Counted from the stretch's first letter, positions 38,601-47,690 are shown. The stretch: DNA of 64,000 nt from Paenibacillus sp. J5C2022 (GCF_025567625.1 NZ_JAOQJC010000030.1:29402-93401), one strand, 5' to 3'. Notes: a model not told the origin generated them from the letters alone. Program-made: numbers and translations.

Positions 38601-40937
38601 TTCCCGATAGCTGGAATCGATATCGCTGTAGGCCCGGTCAGCCGTCTCCATCATCCAGAGATACATCGGCGTCAGCAGATTGGGCTTATATACAGAGTCG
38701 TTGTTCGCCTGCAGCGTCAAGTCCGGATACGGCAGCCGAAGCAGCGCGTCGAACATGGACTTGAACCGCTCATTCCCTTCGTACAGATTAAGCCTATCCT
38801 CGCTGCCGAACCGAAGAGCCGCATTCGCCAGGTAAATGTAATGCTTCAGCACGAAGCTGTGGTAGCTCGGCGATCCCTCGAACCAGAAGCCGTCCTCCCC
38901 TACGCCCAGTTCCAGAAGACCGTCGAACATGCCCAGCGCCGTTCCGTCCTGCTTCGACGGGGCATAACCAAGCAGCGCATCGGATATGAGGCCGCTGTCG
39001 TCATAGAGGTAGCCGGTCAAGCCCAGCGCCGTATTCTGAATAACTTGAAAATTGTTCATGCGATGACTGAACTTGATGGCGTCTGTCGCGGGATAGAACA
39101 TGTCGGTGCGGATAGCCGCTTTGTCAGCCTCGTTGAACTCGCCGGAATTGTACAAGCTGTCCACGGCGAACACCATCGGCGTCACGAAGTAAGCGGCTTC
39201 ATTCAAGGGGGAGTAAAATAGCCTGGTCGCGAAGTCGCGCGCGGGCTCCACCACGTCATGCTCCTCGTATTGCGGATACTTCGCCGCGAATTCGTTCACG
39301 ATCTCCGCCGCTTTCTCGGCATAGGCCGACTCGCCTGTCAGAATATAGAGGTACGCCAAATATTTGGCCGCATTCGTATGATCCGTTACCCACTTCGCAT
39401 ACCAGCCTCGAGTAATCTGATCCATCACATTGGGGTCCGTATTCTGCGAGCTGATGATGTAATCGTCGGACGGATCGCCGGGGTCCAGACCCGGAGATTC
39501 GAACTCGGCAATCTGGTAATACGTGTCGTAATCGTAGCCGCTCGCCAGTATATCCTGATAGGACATATATTCATAGACGAGCGGAACGTTGTAGTCAGGA
39601 TCGTTGAAGCGATTCTCCCAGATGTAGCTGGAATCGGGAATTAAGGCGATATCGCGCGTCAGCCATATATCGTATCGGTCCCGGTAAGCTTGCAGCACAT
39701 CGCTTGCCCAGCGGTACCCGAACAGGCGGTCTCGGATGGCCTTCACCGCAACGAAGTGGGGCCGGGACAACGTCATCTCTCCCGCATTGATCTCGACATT
39801 GTCGATGTGCGCCTCATCCGTATGTCCCGATGCGGCTTCCATGGCGATCGCCACGACGACATCGTCGCCGGCATACCCCTGCAGGGCTGCGGCTATGTCT
39901 TGCCCTTCCGTGGTGACGCGGCTCCACTCCTTCACATGATCCGCCGATCCCGTCCCGTCATAAAGCATATAAGCATACAGCTCGCTTGACGGGTTGTATG
40001 TGCCGGCGGCGTTCGCTGTCTGCGACAGCTGGTTCCAGACCGGTACAGGCAGAATAACCAGCCTTAGTGAATGGGACTGACTCGCTCCCGAGCCGAACAA
40101 GCGGTAATCCAGCGATACGGTGAAATCCTCCGGCCCGCTGAAGAAGTCGGGCAGGCGTACCGTCTGGCCGATCATCGCCATGCCTTCCGAAGCGGCCGAT
40201 TGGTCGGCCAGTTTCACATAGGAGCCTGGAGCGCCGCCTCCGCTCTCGATGCTGACTGTCAAGTCAGGCGCAGCTCCTGCACCCAGCTTCGCGTATCTCG
40301 TCTCCCAGCCGCCAGGCTGATGAAGGTCGGAGGTGGCAGTCAGGCGGAATCCCGCATCCTCCGTCCATACGCCTCCTGTGTAGCCTATTCTGATCTTGCT
40401 GGCATACAGAGCGGACGTACCGCTTCCACCGTTCCAGGCAAGCTTGAGGTAATTCGCTTCCGCCGCCCCATGCCACTCGTAGACCAGCCTGTCCCACGAG
40501 CCTTCGCTCGCGCCTTCGTTCACTACGGCCGGTTCGATCGAAGTGAAGGCCGCGCCATCGCTGGATACCGAGAAGCTGAAGCCTTCGCCTTGCGATTGCG
40601 GATCGCGATAGGCCACAAGCACGAAGGAACGGATATCTCCCTTCTTGTAGACAATCTCGGCATTGCCGCCGTTCGCGGCGAATAAGAAGGGGTCGCCTTC
40701 TACCTCCGTCGGGCTAACCAGCGGACTGACGGAAGAGTCTATTGCCGCCACATCCTGCGAAGCATGAACAAGAGACAAGCTGTTCATCTCGTCTTCTGCA
40801 ATAAGGCCTCCATCATCCGGTCCCGGACTTGCCGCTTTTGCCCTGCTTCCGTCTCCCGGTACGGCGGCGGCTCCAATCGTATGAACAATCAGGATTGCGA
40901 TTAACAGCTTTAACCATAAGCTAAGTTCTTTTTTCAC
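35658..40937 (-). CDS. Giant secreted heparinase II/III-type polysaccharide lyase with DNRLRE modules
   Basis: The product has 1759 residues from a GTG at 40937, eight bases after GGGAGG; an in-frame ATG further upstream at 41060 lacks this. Signal peptide, two N-terminal beta-rich carbohydrate-binding-like domains (to about 400), an alpha-toroid domain (about 410-830, with RMNNFQVIQNTALG near 630) and a heparinase II/III beta-sheet domain (about 830-1180, with the HTGGHDHYDKLNVTTYGNGR metal/catalytic region near 847). Three DNRLRE/CBM96-like modules end the protein (about 1240-1405, 1420-1575, 1590-1759). Families with this fold split uronic acid polysaccharides by beta-elimination, which agrees with the GH88 enzyme in the same locus. 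There is no SLH domain, so it is probably released. The exact substrate is unknown. Confidence 0.87.
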   Translation of the reverse strand: MKKELSLWLKLLIAILIVHTIGAAAVPGDGSRAKAASPGPDDGGLIAEDEMNSLSLVHASQDVAAIDSSVSPLVSPTEVEGDPFLFAANGGNAEIVYKKGDIRSFVLVAYRDPQSQGEGFSFSVSSDGAAFTSIEPAVVNEGASEGSWDRLVYEWHGAAEANYLKLAWNGGSGTSALYASKIRIGYTGGVWTEDAGFRLTATSDLHQPGGWETRYAKLGAGAAPDLTVSIESGGGAPGSYVKLADQSAASEGMAMIGQTVRLPDFFSGPEDFTVSLDYRLFGSGASQSHSLRLVILPVPVWNQLSQTANAAGTYNPSSELYAYMLYDGTGSADHVKEWSRVTTEGQDIAAALQGYAGDDVVVAIAMEAASGHTDEAHIDNVEINAGEMTLSRPHFVAVKAIRDRLFGYRWASDVLQAYRDRYDIWLTRDIALIPDSSYIWENRFNDPDYNVPLVYEYMSYQDILASGYDYDTYYQIAEFESPGLDPGDPSDDYIISSQNTDPNVMDQITRGWYAKWVTDHTNAAKYLAYLYILTGESAYAEKAAEIVNEFAAKYPQYEEHDVVEPARDFATRLFYSPLNEAAYFVTPMVFAVDSLYNSGEFNEADKAAIRTDMFYPATDAIKFSHRMNNFQVIQNTALGLTGYLYDDSGLISDALLGYAPSKQDGTALGMFDGLLELGVGEDGFWFEGSPSYHSFVLKHYIYLANAALRFGSEDRLNLYEGNERFKSMFDALLRLPYPDLTLQANNDSVYKPNLLTPMYLWMMETADRAYSDIDSSYREYMNQAYGMASVSRSDAELYSLLFGYAAIPETSEPFLLSDANMTGLGSLLTRNHVGGETYMSTLDYGPHTGGHDHYDKLNVTTYGNGRVWLDDLGMSPYGTVSAEQYYRKSAAHNTVVVPDKLQAGMGGSFLAQGHTRSMHFSAASADGIYPDVQQYRRAVIMVDDWMLDVFKLRTYDSVTFDWFAHVPESSMNLSLPVTAASGMLGSSEGYPFIELQAEAFTSGNWHAEFTDAVDSQNRYRITMLNDAPMQVYESRSFGRANMPGVQTPVLTARQTVNGAGEFVALHEFSPGGSQGIASAQVTEEGVEVAMSSGESYHLQYDISHATEETSFKLVKQDSGGAVTRMEIANDNRLSLDGRIYASSDQVLSGLSVEYGSGGTVDIANTVQEDSNAQKTLTSFTFYYGAGTLNEVRVDGVPAGFSRDGDYVTVQAPMAARPTLRNRQFTLNASEDAYAKEVEPDRVLGHYTTLGLRNSGTSSASMAAYLKFDLGTYTGNQVNEAKLRFYAYDNAAPYNPIELAVYGIADNGWSEESLTWNNAPLLGKDQSGKTVVTDMGVSSWYIDKVSLADGNYSWFEVDVSAFVQEHGGGGEISFIVLPEDQGYSDWIFMTSKESGTRPPQLMLREHEDLAVVETGYIRGGQYEHQQMDGTVLAEVMDAPIADDDRITYMKFDMGSYSGSELGKGILQFRASAPGAVGSVAVSVYGITDDSWTESSLTWADSPNHAEGDTGITGVGNTAIPIATLYVDSEERTYAVDATRFLQGRLSSSHASFLLTDLQDGNVLVKIDGRLGPEPPVLSMYEPVKEEVQEAAFIWGGSYADGNYEYSSHLVVKNAAGTGADRKSYIKLDLSGLKTERVNRALLRLYGKNSTSPAATPVSAYGILDNNWSADAITFNAAPNHDPLSGNVTGIGTTAYLLDTVEVNGTAGYYEWDISDFLYTALKRGESELSVVLAIEEEYGTSYIDFNSHHGIIPPLLLLEH

Positions 40938-40970
40938 ATCATTAACCTCCCAGAATAAATTGCGGACTAA

Positions 40971-40985
40971 AGTAAAGCGCTTACA
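40971..40985 (-). promoter_or_regulatory. cre-like site upstream of the lyase gene
   Basis: AGTAAAGCGCTTACA is a near-palindrome that matches the CcpA cre core (TGTAAGCG then CTTTAC on the minus strand) with deviation only at the last two positions. It lies about 34 bp before the GTG start, where CcpA binding would block transcription when preferred sugars are present. Confidence 0.6.
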
Positions 40986-41109
40986 TTTTGTGGGAGAAGG
41001 AAAACCTCTATCGAGATCGAGGCCCTTTTCCCATTGCACCAGCGGGCAGGATGCGTCCATAGCTCCGGCATTGCCGACCTGTTATGAACGCATTCCCCTG
41101 CCAAAGCCG

Positions 41110-42690
41110 TTATAGCGCCTTGATGCTTGGCCAATGCAGCTCTACGCCGTCCTGCTCCAGCCTCTCCTGCAGCCCCTTCAGCAATTCGCGGTTATGGCGC
41201 ACCTCCCTCGGCTGCGCTTCGCGGTCCAGGCAGTAAGCCGCCAAGGCTCCCGCAGCTTCGCCGATGTTCCATTCGACGGGATGCAAGCGGTAGCAGCCGT
41301 TCGAAATATGCGTCACGCCTATATTTTTGCAAGCCGGAATCAGATTGTTCATCCTCACCGGTATAAGGCTGCCGAGCGGAATCTGGAAGGGATAAGACGA
41401 CATGTCCAGATAACCCCGGCCGCCCAGTCGCGGATGCAGGTCGATCCGGTATGCGCCTACTCCGACCGTGTCTTCGAACTGCTCCGCTCCTTGATCGCCT
41501 CTGATCTCAGCGCTGATATGCTGCTCCAGCACGGTGAACTCCGCCTTAATTCTTCTGGATTCGCGAATATAAGGCGCCTTCGCAAGACCGTCCTCCGTAC
41601 CTAGCGCCTCCTTGCACAGACGAATGCCGGGATAACCGCGGCCTCCGTCCGGACGGGGCGCTTCCGTCTGCATCCAATACAGCAGCGATAAGCTCAGTTG
41701 CTTCGCATTGTGCAGATGCTTCCGCCTCTCCTCCTCGCTTACATCGATGATGGACCCGAGCCAGTAATCATTCTGCGGCCAATTCACCGATACGATATCG
41801 CTCCGATACGTACCCGGCAAGAAATTCGACTTGTCCACAATACGACGGTATGCCCATCGCGAAGTCAATCCGCCCGGCTCGTCGAAGAACGGATAGACAA
41901 CCGGCTCCAGCGTGATGAAATGCGGGACGATCCAACTGAAGAGAGGCCCTGTCCAAAATTCGTCGTTGCGATAAGCTCTCCAGAACTCATATTGTTCCGG
42001 CTTCTCAATCGTATGGTCCTCGCCCTCGAAATATTGAATCGCATACGTGTGAGTCAGAGCCTGCATGCCCATCGGGTCCGGCTCTCCGGGCAGCGCATGC
42101 GGTTCGCCCGTCTGCGCCCGGGACTCCATGCCGGTCACATATTCGACGCCCGCCAGCGGTAGCAAGTCGCCGCATTCCGTAGCATCCAGAATATACGGCG
42201 CTTCCAGCACATGTCTGCTTCCCGTCAACACATGCTCCACCGTAACGGATACGATGCGGTCGCCATCCACATCCGCTTCGACAGGCTTATAGTGTGTCAT
42301 AATAACCAACTGGCCGGTATGCACATATGGCGCCAGCATCTGCTCCAGCACTGCCAGCGCCGTTCTCGGCTCATGGCACAAGCGGCTGACGACGCCATTG
42401 CCGGGATTCAGCCGCTCCTTCGCATGCGCTTCCGGCGTCAGAGGCATATAACGCCGATAGTAATCCCTTACGGCATTGCGGTATTGGCGATAGCTTCCCG
42501 TACAGCCGAACTGTTCAATCCAGGGATGCTCGTCGGGCGGTACCGCCTGGCTCGTCAGCTGCCCTCCTATCCAATCCGTCTCCTCCGTCATGACGACCCT
42601 CTTGCCTGCCCGGCAAGCCGCCATGGCCGCTGCGCAGCCGCCGACTCCTCCGCCGATAATGGCGATTTCGCTCCGGTCATTCCGATTCAT
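41110..42690 (-). CDS. FAD-dependent oxidoreductase (FAD_oxidored family)
   Basis: The product has 526 residues from the ATG at 42690 (AAGGAGG nine bases upstream). The N-terminal Rossmann motif is IIGGGVGGCAAAMAA, followed by the acidic end of strand two (VVMTEETDWIGGQLTSQAVP), a layout common to the FAD_oxidored family found in many sugar-use loci. No signal peptide or membrane segment is seen, so it is cytoplasmic. Its substrate is unknown; a role in oxidising or reducing a sugar from the polysaccharide is inferred only from context. It lies 35 bp after the esterase gene. Confidence 0.85.
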   Translation of the reverse strand: MNRNDRSEIAIIGGGVGGCAAAMAACRAGKRVVMTEETDWIGGQLTSQAVPPDEHPWIEQFGCTGSYRQYRNAVRDYYRRYMPLTPEAHAKERLNPGNGVVSRLCHEPRTALAVLEQMLAPYVHTGQLVIMTHYKPVEADVDGDRIVSVTVEHVLTGSRHVLEAPYILDATECGDLLPLAGVEYVTGMESRAQTGEPHALPGEPDPMGMQALTHTYAIQYFEGEDHTIEKPEQYEFWRAYRNDEFWTGPLFSWIVPHFITLEPVVYPFFDEPGGLTSRWAYRRIVDKSNFLPGTYRSDIVSVNWPQNDYWLGSIIDVSEEERRKHLHNAKQLSLSLLYWMQTEAPRPDGGRGYPGIRLCKEALGTEDGLAKAPYIRESRRIKAEFTVLEQHISAEIRGDQGAEQFEDTVGVGAYRIDLHPRLGGRGYLDMSSYPFQIPLGSLIPVRMNNLIPACKNIGVTHISNGCYRLHPVEWNIGEAAGALAAYCLDREAQPREVRHNRELLKGLQERLEQDGVELHWPSIKAL

Positions 42691-42725
42691 CGCTGTCATC
42701 CTCCTTCTGCTAATCATAATGGCCA

Positions 42726-43361
42726 TCAATCGATCAACTGGCTGGCCATGCACTCCGCATACAACCGGTGGCCGAGCGGAGTCGGATGGACTCCGTCGTC
42801 ATCTCCGCTGTTCTCCTTCGTCCGAAGCAGCTCGCCCGGTAGAACGCCCCTTCCCAATTGCTCCATCCAATGCCGCTCCACATCGGCCAGCGCACATCCG
42901 CACTCCGCCGCCGCTTGGCGTATAGCCTCGCTATAGCGTTCGATCCAGCTTCCCGCTCCCGAAGGGGCGTACCATTCGCGGGGATGGCGTGCGTAATAAT
43001 AAGCTTCGTCATTCCCTTCGATAATGGGATGTATCGTGCATAGCAGAGAACGTATTTGCCGTTTCTTCAGCTCCGTCACGATTCGGATCAGATTGTCACG
43101 GAACAGGGACAATGCGACTCTGGATTGTCCGCGAGCGACAGCCACATGATCGTTCATGCCGAATTGTACGACGCATATATCCGGCTTCTGGCTCAGCACA
43201 TCCCTCTCCAGCCTCGGCCATGCGTCCTCCGTCGTCTGCCCCGACACGCCGGCATTCACCGACGTACCGCCCAGCAGGCTGGCCAACTGCTCGATATACC
43301 CTTCCCCGCGATTCATATGCACTCCCGCCGTAATACTGTCGCCATATCCGGCAATAAGCAT
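42726..43361 (-). CDS. SGNH/GDSL-family esterase
   Basis: The product has 211 residues from the ATG at 43361 (AAGGAG eight bases upstream; an earlier GTG overlaps that site). Block I is YGDSITAG with the catalytic Ser, the Gly block is NAGVSGQTT, the Asn block is FGMNDH, and block V is DGVHPTPLGH with the catalytic Asp and His. There is no signal peptide, so it acts inside the cell, probably removing acetyl groups from imported oligosaccharides. It sits between the permeases and the FAD oxidoreductase in one run. Confidence 0.9.
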   Translation of the reverse strand: MLIAGYGDSITAGVHMNRGEGYIEQLASLLGGTSVNAGVSGQTTEDAWPRLERDVLSQKPDICVVQFGMNDHVAVARGQSRVALSLFRDNLIRIVTELKKRQIRSLLCTIHPIIEGNDEAYYYARHPREWYAPSGAGSWIERYSEAIRQAAAECGCALADVERHWMEQLGRGVLPGELLRTKENSGDDDGVHPTPLGHRLYAECMASQLID

Positions 43362-43402
43362 CTTCGCCACTCCTTTTCCCCGAATTCCTTTCGAATAGCC
43401 TG

Positions 43403-44245
43403 CTATCCCTTTAACGCCCCGCTGGATATGCCGTTAATGATATGCTTCTGAAGCAAGAAGAACATAATGAGCAGCGGCAGCATGGAGACGACAAGCCCCG
43501 TCATGGTCAAGGAGTAATCGATGAAATGCTCTCCCTGAAATTTCATCAGTCCCGATTGAATGGGATGAAGCTCCTTGTCGGTAATCGTCAAGGATGGCAG
43601 CAGCCACTCGTTCCAGATCGCGCGCACATGGAAGATCGCTACCGTCGCGATTGCGGGACGAGTCAGCGGGACAACGATCAGCCACAGCTTGCTCCATTTG
43701 TTGCAGCCGTCTATCGTCGCGGCTTCCATCATTTCTTTCGGGATAGAGTCCATGAAGTTTTTTACAATGAACATCGTTAACGGTATTAATGTCGTGGCGA
43801 AGGGCAGGATAAGCCCCAGCCGGCTATTCAACAGCCCGAGCTCCGATATCACGATATACTTCGGTATGAAGATGCCCGGCATGGGCACCATCATCGTAAT
43901 GATGATCGCGATATAGATGACGTTCTTGAACGGAAATCGATAGAAGGACACGACGTATGAGATTAAGACGCCAAGCGCGATGCCGATCGTAACGGAAGTA
44001 ACAGTGTAGATAAAGCTGTTCGTTACGTAAATATGGAAATCGTATTTGAACAGCACATCCGCATAATTGGCTAGCGACGGCTCGTTCGGAATCAGCGTTG
44101 CGAGCAAATTTTCATTTTTCAAAATTTCCGCATTGGGCTTGAACGTATTCGCAATGATCCAGAAAAACGGATAGAGACAGCTAATCGATACCACAATCAA
44201 AAAAGCATGTGTGACGGTCATCTGCAATCGTTTACTGTTAATCAT
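43403..44245 (-). CDS. Sugar ABC importer permease (MalG/LacG type), lyase locus
   Basis: The product has 280 residues with six membrane segments, the EAA loop KEMMEAATIDGCNKWSKLWL and the terminal HIINGISSGALKG. Its start overlaps the partner permease's end by 8 bp, which implies coupled translation. It should import unsaturated oligosaccharides made by the lyase, using an ATPase coded elsewhere. Confidence 0.93.
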   Translation of the reverse strand: MINSKRLQMTVTHAFLIVVSISCLYPFFWIIANTFKPNAEILKNENLLATLIPNEPSLANYADVLFKYDFHIYVTNSFIYTVTSVTIGIALGVLISYVVSFYRFPFKNVIYIAIIITMMVPMPGIFIPKYIVISELGLLNSRLGLILPFATTLIPLTMFIVKNFMDSIPKEMMEAATIDGCNKWSKLWLIVVPLTRPAIATVAIFHVRAIWNEWLLPSLTITDKELHPIQSGLMKFQGEHFIDYSLTMTGLVVSMLPLLIMFFLLQKHIINGISSGALKG

Positions 44246-45137
44246 ATAATTTGGCTCCGTATCTTCTTGAAATGAACAACTGGATGAAAGATACCACCAC
44301 CAGCATAAAGCCGAACAAAACCGATAACGTAGTAGAGTAGCTCATATTGACGTTATCGAACGCTTCCTTCAGTATCCGCATCGCCGGAACTTCTGTCGCA
44401 TAACCCGGGCCGCCGTTCGTCATAATGACCACCTGGCCGAATATTTGCATCGATCCCAGCACAAGCAAGATGGATACGAGGATCATCGTCGGAATGAGCA
44501 GAGGAAGCGTCACATAGCGGAACGACTGCATGCCGCTTGCCCCTTCCATGCTTGCGGCCTCGTACAACTGCCGGTCGATGCCGGTCAGGCCGACAAGGAA
44601 CAGCAGGAAGTACGTACCGAAGGTCTCCCAGATGAACGTGGCGGCGACAGCGCCCATAGCCGTCTCGCTCTCAGCCAGCCAAGCATGCGTCCATGACGAC
44701 AGTCCGATCGTCTCAAGCAATTGATTAATAATCCCGAACTTAGGCTCGTACATCCACTTCCAGATCAGACCGACAATAATCGGCGACAGAATGGTCGGGA
44801 TAAAGAAGATTGTCCGGTACAGGCCTCCTCTTGCCAATCGGCTCACGAGCAGTGCCAATAGCAGCGCTATCGGCACTTCAAGCAAGATGATGCCCGTAGA
44901 AGTCTTCAGAACGCGGAGCACGGAGTCCCAGAATACCGTATCCTCCAGCGCCCTCCGATAATTGTCCAGCCCGGCGAAGCTTGCCTTGGCCATCGGCGTA
45001 TAGCCGCTCCACTTGAAGAAGCTGAGCCGGTAGCTCTGATAGAACGGATACACATAGAACATAGCGAACAAGATCAGACCGGGAATGACGAACAAGTAAC
45101 TCGTGAGATAGTCCTTCCAGCGAGACGCAGCTTTCAT
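44238..45137 (-). CDS. Sugar ABC importer permease (MalF/UgpA type), lyase locus
   Basis: The product has 299 residues with six membrane segments. The EAA loop is YEAASMEGASGMQSFRYVTL and the MTNGGPGYATEVP block follows. AAAGGGG precedes the ATG. It is 36 bp after the binding-protein gene. Confidence 0.93.
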   Translation of the reverse strand: MKAASRWKDYLTSYLFVIPGLILFAMFYVYPFYQSYRLSFFKWSGYTPMAKASFAGLDNYRRALEDTVFWDSVLRVLKTSTGIILLEVPIALLLALLVSRLARGGLYRTIFFIPTILSPIIVGLIWKWMYEPKFGIINQLLETIGLSSWTHAWLAESETAMGAVAATFIWETFGTYFLLFLVGLTGIDRQLYEAASMEGASGMQSFRYVTLPLLIPTMILVSILLVLGSMQIFGQVVIMTNGGPGYATEVPAMRILKEAFDNVNMSYSTTLSVLFGFMLVVVSFIQLFISRRYGAKLYD

Positions 45138-45173
45138 GTTATTCCCCTTTCCTCGCGCGAAGCAACAGCAGGC

Positions 45174-46526
45174 TTACTTCTTATTGGCCAAGCTCTCCAT
45201 CAACGATTGCTGAAGCCCTTCCGGCGTCGTCTTGCCTTCCACCAGCATCTGGACACCCTTCCAGAACTCTTCATAAATTTTGGCCTCGGTCACAATCTCA
45301 TGCATGCGCCGCTTCGTCAGATTCTCACCAAGTCCGGCAAGGATCTTCACGTTCTCATCCAGGCTGGCCTTGTCCATAGCCTGACTGTTGGCCGGGAGCA
45401 CGCCCGACTTCTCAGCCAGATGGATCTGCTGCGCATCGTCCGTGAACCACCGGATGAACGCTTTGCTCTCCTCCTTGAACTCGCTTGACTTCGCAACGCT
45501 CAGGCTGATGGATACGCCCCCATCGATATTGACCTCTTCGCTATCCATCACTTTGGGCGGAGCAGCTACAGCCCAATCGAGATCCGGCGCATCCTGCTTC
45601 AGCATGGGCACGAACCAGGAGCCGTTCGATATCACCGCCACTTCCCCGTTCACGAACTTCTTCTCCACATCCGGCATAGTCAAGACGACCGTTCCCTCGG
45701 CAAGATAGCCCTGCTCGCGCAGACCGTCGATTGTGCCGAACACTTCTATCCAGCGCGGATCGCTCATTCCGTTATCGCCAAGCACCGCTTCGATGACCGC
45801 TTCCTCGCCTCCGAATATGTTCGTGGCCAGCGGGAATATAACCTGGTTCAGCGTGCCCCAATTATCCCCCAGATCGTAAGCGACGGGCGAGATGCCCCCC
45901 TGCTTCAGCTTCTCGTTAAGCTCCAGGAACTCGTTCCAGGTCGCCGGGGGCTGCTGGAAGCCGACCTCATTCAGCATGCTCATGTTGTAGAAGTAACCCG
46001 AAGTGGCAACGACATACGGGATCGAATATTTTCCCGACGCGGCTCCCCACTCGTTGTCTGGCGCCAAATATCCTTTGAAGCTTTTATTCTCGCCCAGTAC
46101 GTCGTAGCCCCACTCTTCCCATTCCGGAGTCAGATCCTCTACAAGATCCGCCATCACCAGATTGGCCAGTACCTCGCCGCCCAGCGATCCGCCGTAGATA
46201 TCAGGGAACTTCCCTTCCTGCGCTCTCGTAATCAGATACTGCTGATTGGTCTTGGCATCGATCAGCGTCTGTGTAACGCGAACGCCGGTCTCTTCATAAT
46301 ACCGTTGCAGCAGTTCTTCGATAGCGTCTTGCTGGCCGGTTTGATAGTGAACGAATTCGATCTCGACTTCACTGCCCGGCTTGGTCTGATTGGCTTCCTG
46401 TCCTTGCTCCTTGTTCCCCTCCGTATGACCGCCTTGCTTGTTCCCGTTCGACTGTGAAGAACATCCTGCAACGATAGCCGCCAGCAAGAGAGCGATGAGC
46501 ATGATAAATCCTGTTTTCTTCTTCAT
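45174..46526 (-). CDS. Sugar ABC importer, substrate-binding lipoprotein, lyase locus
   Basis: The product has 450 residues. A lipobox (AIVAGC, Cys22) and a Gly/Asn/Glu-rich linker precede a family 1 binding fold (ITRAQEGKFPDIYGGSLGG; VNGEVAVISNGSWFVPML). It starts 54 bp after the GH88 gene ends. The ligand is probably a uronate-containing oligosaccharide (inferred). Confidence 0.92.
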   Translation of the reverse strand: MKKKTGFIMLIALLLAAIVAGCSSQSNGNKQGGHTEGNKEQGQEANQTKPGSEVEIEFVHYQTGQQDAIEELLQRYYEETGVRVTQTLIDAKTNQQYLITRAQEGKFPDIYGGSLGGEVLANLVMADLVEDLTPEWEEWGYDVLGENKSFKGYLAPDNEWGAASGKYSIPYVVATSGYFYNMSMLNEVGFQQPPATWNEFLELNEKLKQGGISPVAYDLGDNWGTLNQVIFPLATNIFGGEEAVIEAVLGDNGMSDPRWIEVFGTIDGLREQGYLAEGTVVLTMPDVEKKFVNGEVAVISNGSWFVPMLKQDAPDLDWAVAAPPKVMDSEEVNIDGGVSISLSVAKSSEFKEESKAFIRWFTDDAQQIHLAEKSGVLPANSQAMDKASLDENVKILAGLGENLTKRRMHEIVTEAKIYEEFWKGVQMLVEGKTTPEGLQQSLMESLANKK

Positions 46527-46580
46527 TCGATAACAGCCTCCCCTTCTATATGTGTATAAATAATGCCGGTACGTATCGGA

Positions 46581-47690
46581 TTACCAATAACTTCCGGACA
46601 TACGGCCGAACCTCATAAGCGCTTCCGCATAATAGTAGTCTCCAAATATGAGATATCCGTCAGGCACATTATTGGCGCCCACATGGTAAGCGCCGTGCTT
46701 CAGAAGCCCTTGCGCTTCCGGTTCGTGCATGGTGGATATGCGTACGAGCGCCCCCATCATTCTGGCAGCGGCATCCGACAGCAAGCGATAGTCCTCGGAC
46801 TGTTCGTCGAGATGCTCCATAATCTCAAGCAGACCGCATAGACAGATAGCCGTAGCAGAGCTGTCCCTTGGCACTTCCGATCCATGATCGGCGGAGAAAT
46901 CCCAGTAGGCGACGCCGTCCTCCGGCAATTGCCCGATGAAGTACTTGGCCATACGAATCGCCGTGTCCAGGAACGGCGCTTGCTTCGTATAACGGTAAGA
47001 CAAGGCGAAGCCGTAGACGCCCCAGGATTGCCCGCGCGACCAGGTCGAGCCGTTGTGCAGTCCTTGATGGGTTGTGCCTCCTATGGGATAGCCTGTAGCG
47101 GGATCGAATAGAAATGTATGGTAAGAGGAATCATCTCCCCGATTCAGGAAGCGGCGCGACTTCTCCGCATGCTTCTCCGCTATGGCGGAATACCGGGTAT
47201 CTCCCGTCTCCTCGGCGGCCCAGTAGAGCAGAGGCAAATTCAGCAAGCAGTCCATAATAATCCGGCCGCCGTTAACTGCATCTTGCTTATCGCCCCAAGC
47301 CTGAATGTAGCCTCCCTCGGGACGCCAGCGGTCCGCCAGCGCATCCGCCGCACGAAGAGCCAGTGCTCTGGCTCCTTCATTCCCCTGTTCCAGCCACTGC
47401 GCCTTCGCCGACAGAATGAACAGGAATCCGACGTCATGGTCAATGTTCGTCCCGGCCGCCAGACGCTCCTCGAAGCTTGGCAGCAAGCGCTGCGCCTGCT
47501 CGGCGAAGAGCCGGTCTCCGGTATACTTATGGCAGAGCCAGAGAAGCCCTGTCCAAAATCCGTTCGTCCATGTCGTATTCGGAAATAGCCTGTACGAGCC
47601 GTTCTCTCCGATATGCGGGAATTGATCCCGAAATAACTCTACATTGCGGGCCGTACGTTCTGCCACATGCCGCAAAGCTGCATTATACAT
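46581..47690 (-). CDS. GH88 unsaturated glucuronyl hydrolase
   Basis: The product has 369 residues from the ATG at 47690; the longer open frame upstream runs inside the GH2 gene. The alpha/alpha barrel family motifs hold D86 (NIDHDVGF) and D147 (IIMDCLLN), the same 61-residue spacing as the catalytic pair D88/D149 of the Bacillus sp. GL1 enzyme. It removes the 4,5-unsaturated uronic acid left at the non-reducing end by a lyase, in the cytoplasm. Its start overlaps the end of the GH2 gene by 8 bp. This is the strongest clue that the locus acts on a uronate polysaccharide. Confidence 0.94.
   Translation of the reverse strand: MYNAALRHVAERTARNVELFRDQFPHIGENGSYRLFPNTTWTNGFWTGLLWLCHKYTGDRLFAEQAQRLLPSFEERLAAGTNIDHDVGFLFILSAKAQWLEQGNEGARALALRAADALADRWRPEGGYIQAWGDKQDAVNGGRIIMDCLLNLPLLYWAAEETGDTRYSAIAEKHAEKSRRFLNRGDDSSYHTFLFDPATGYPIGGTTHQGLHNGSTWSRGQSWGVYGFALSYRYTKQAPFLDTAIRMAKYFIGQLPEDGVAYWDFSADHGSEVPRDSSATAICLCGLLEIMEHLDEQSEDYRLLSDAAARMMGALVRISTMHEPEAQGLLKHGAYHVGANNVPDGYLIFGDYYYAEALMRFGRMSGSYW

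Noticed and set aside
41000..41110. ATG start of the lyase at 41060
   Set aside because: It has no ribosome binding site, would put about 40 residues before the signal peptide, and would include the cre-like site in coding DNA; the GTG at 40937 has GGGAGG.
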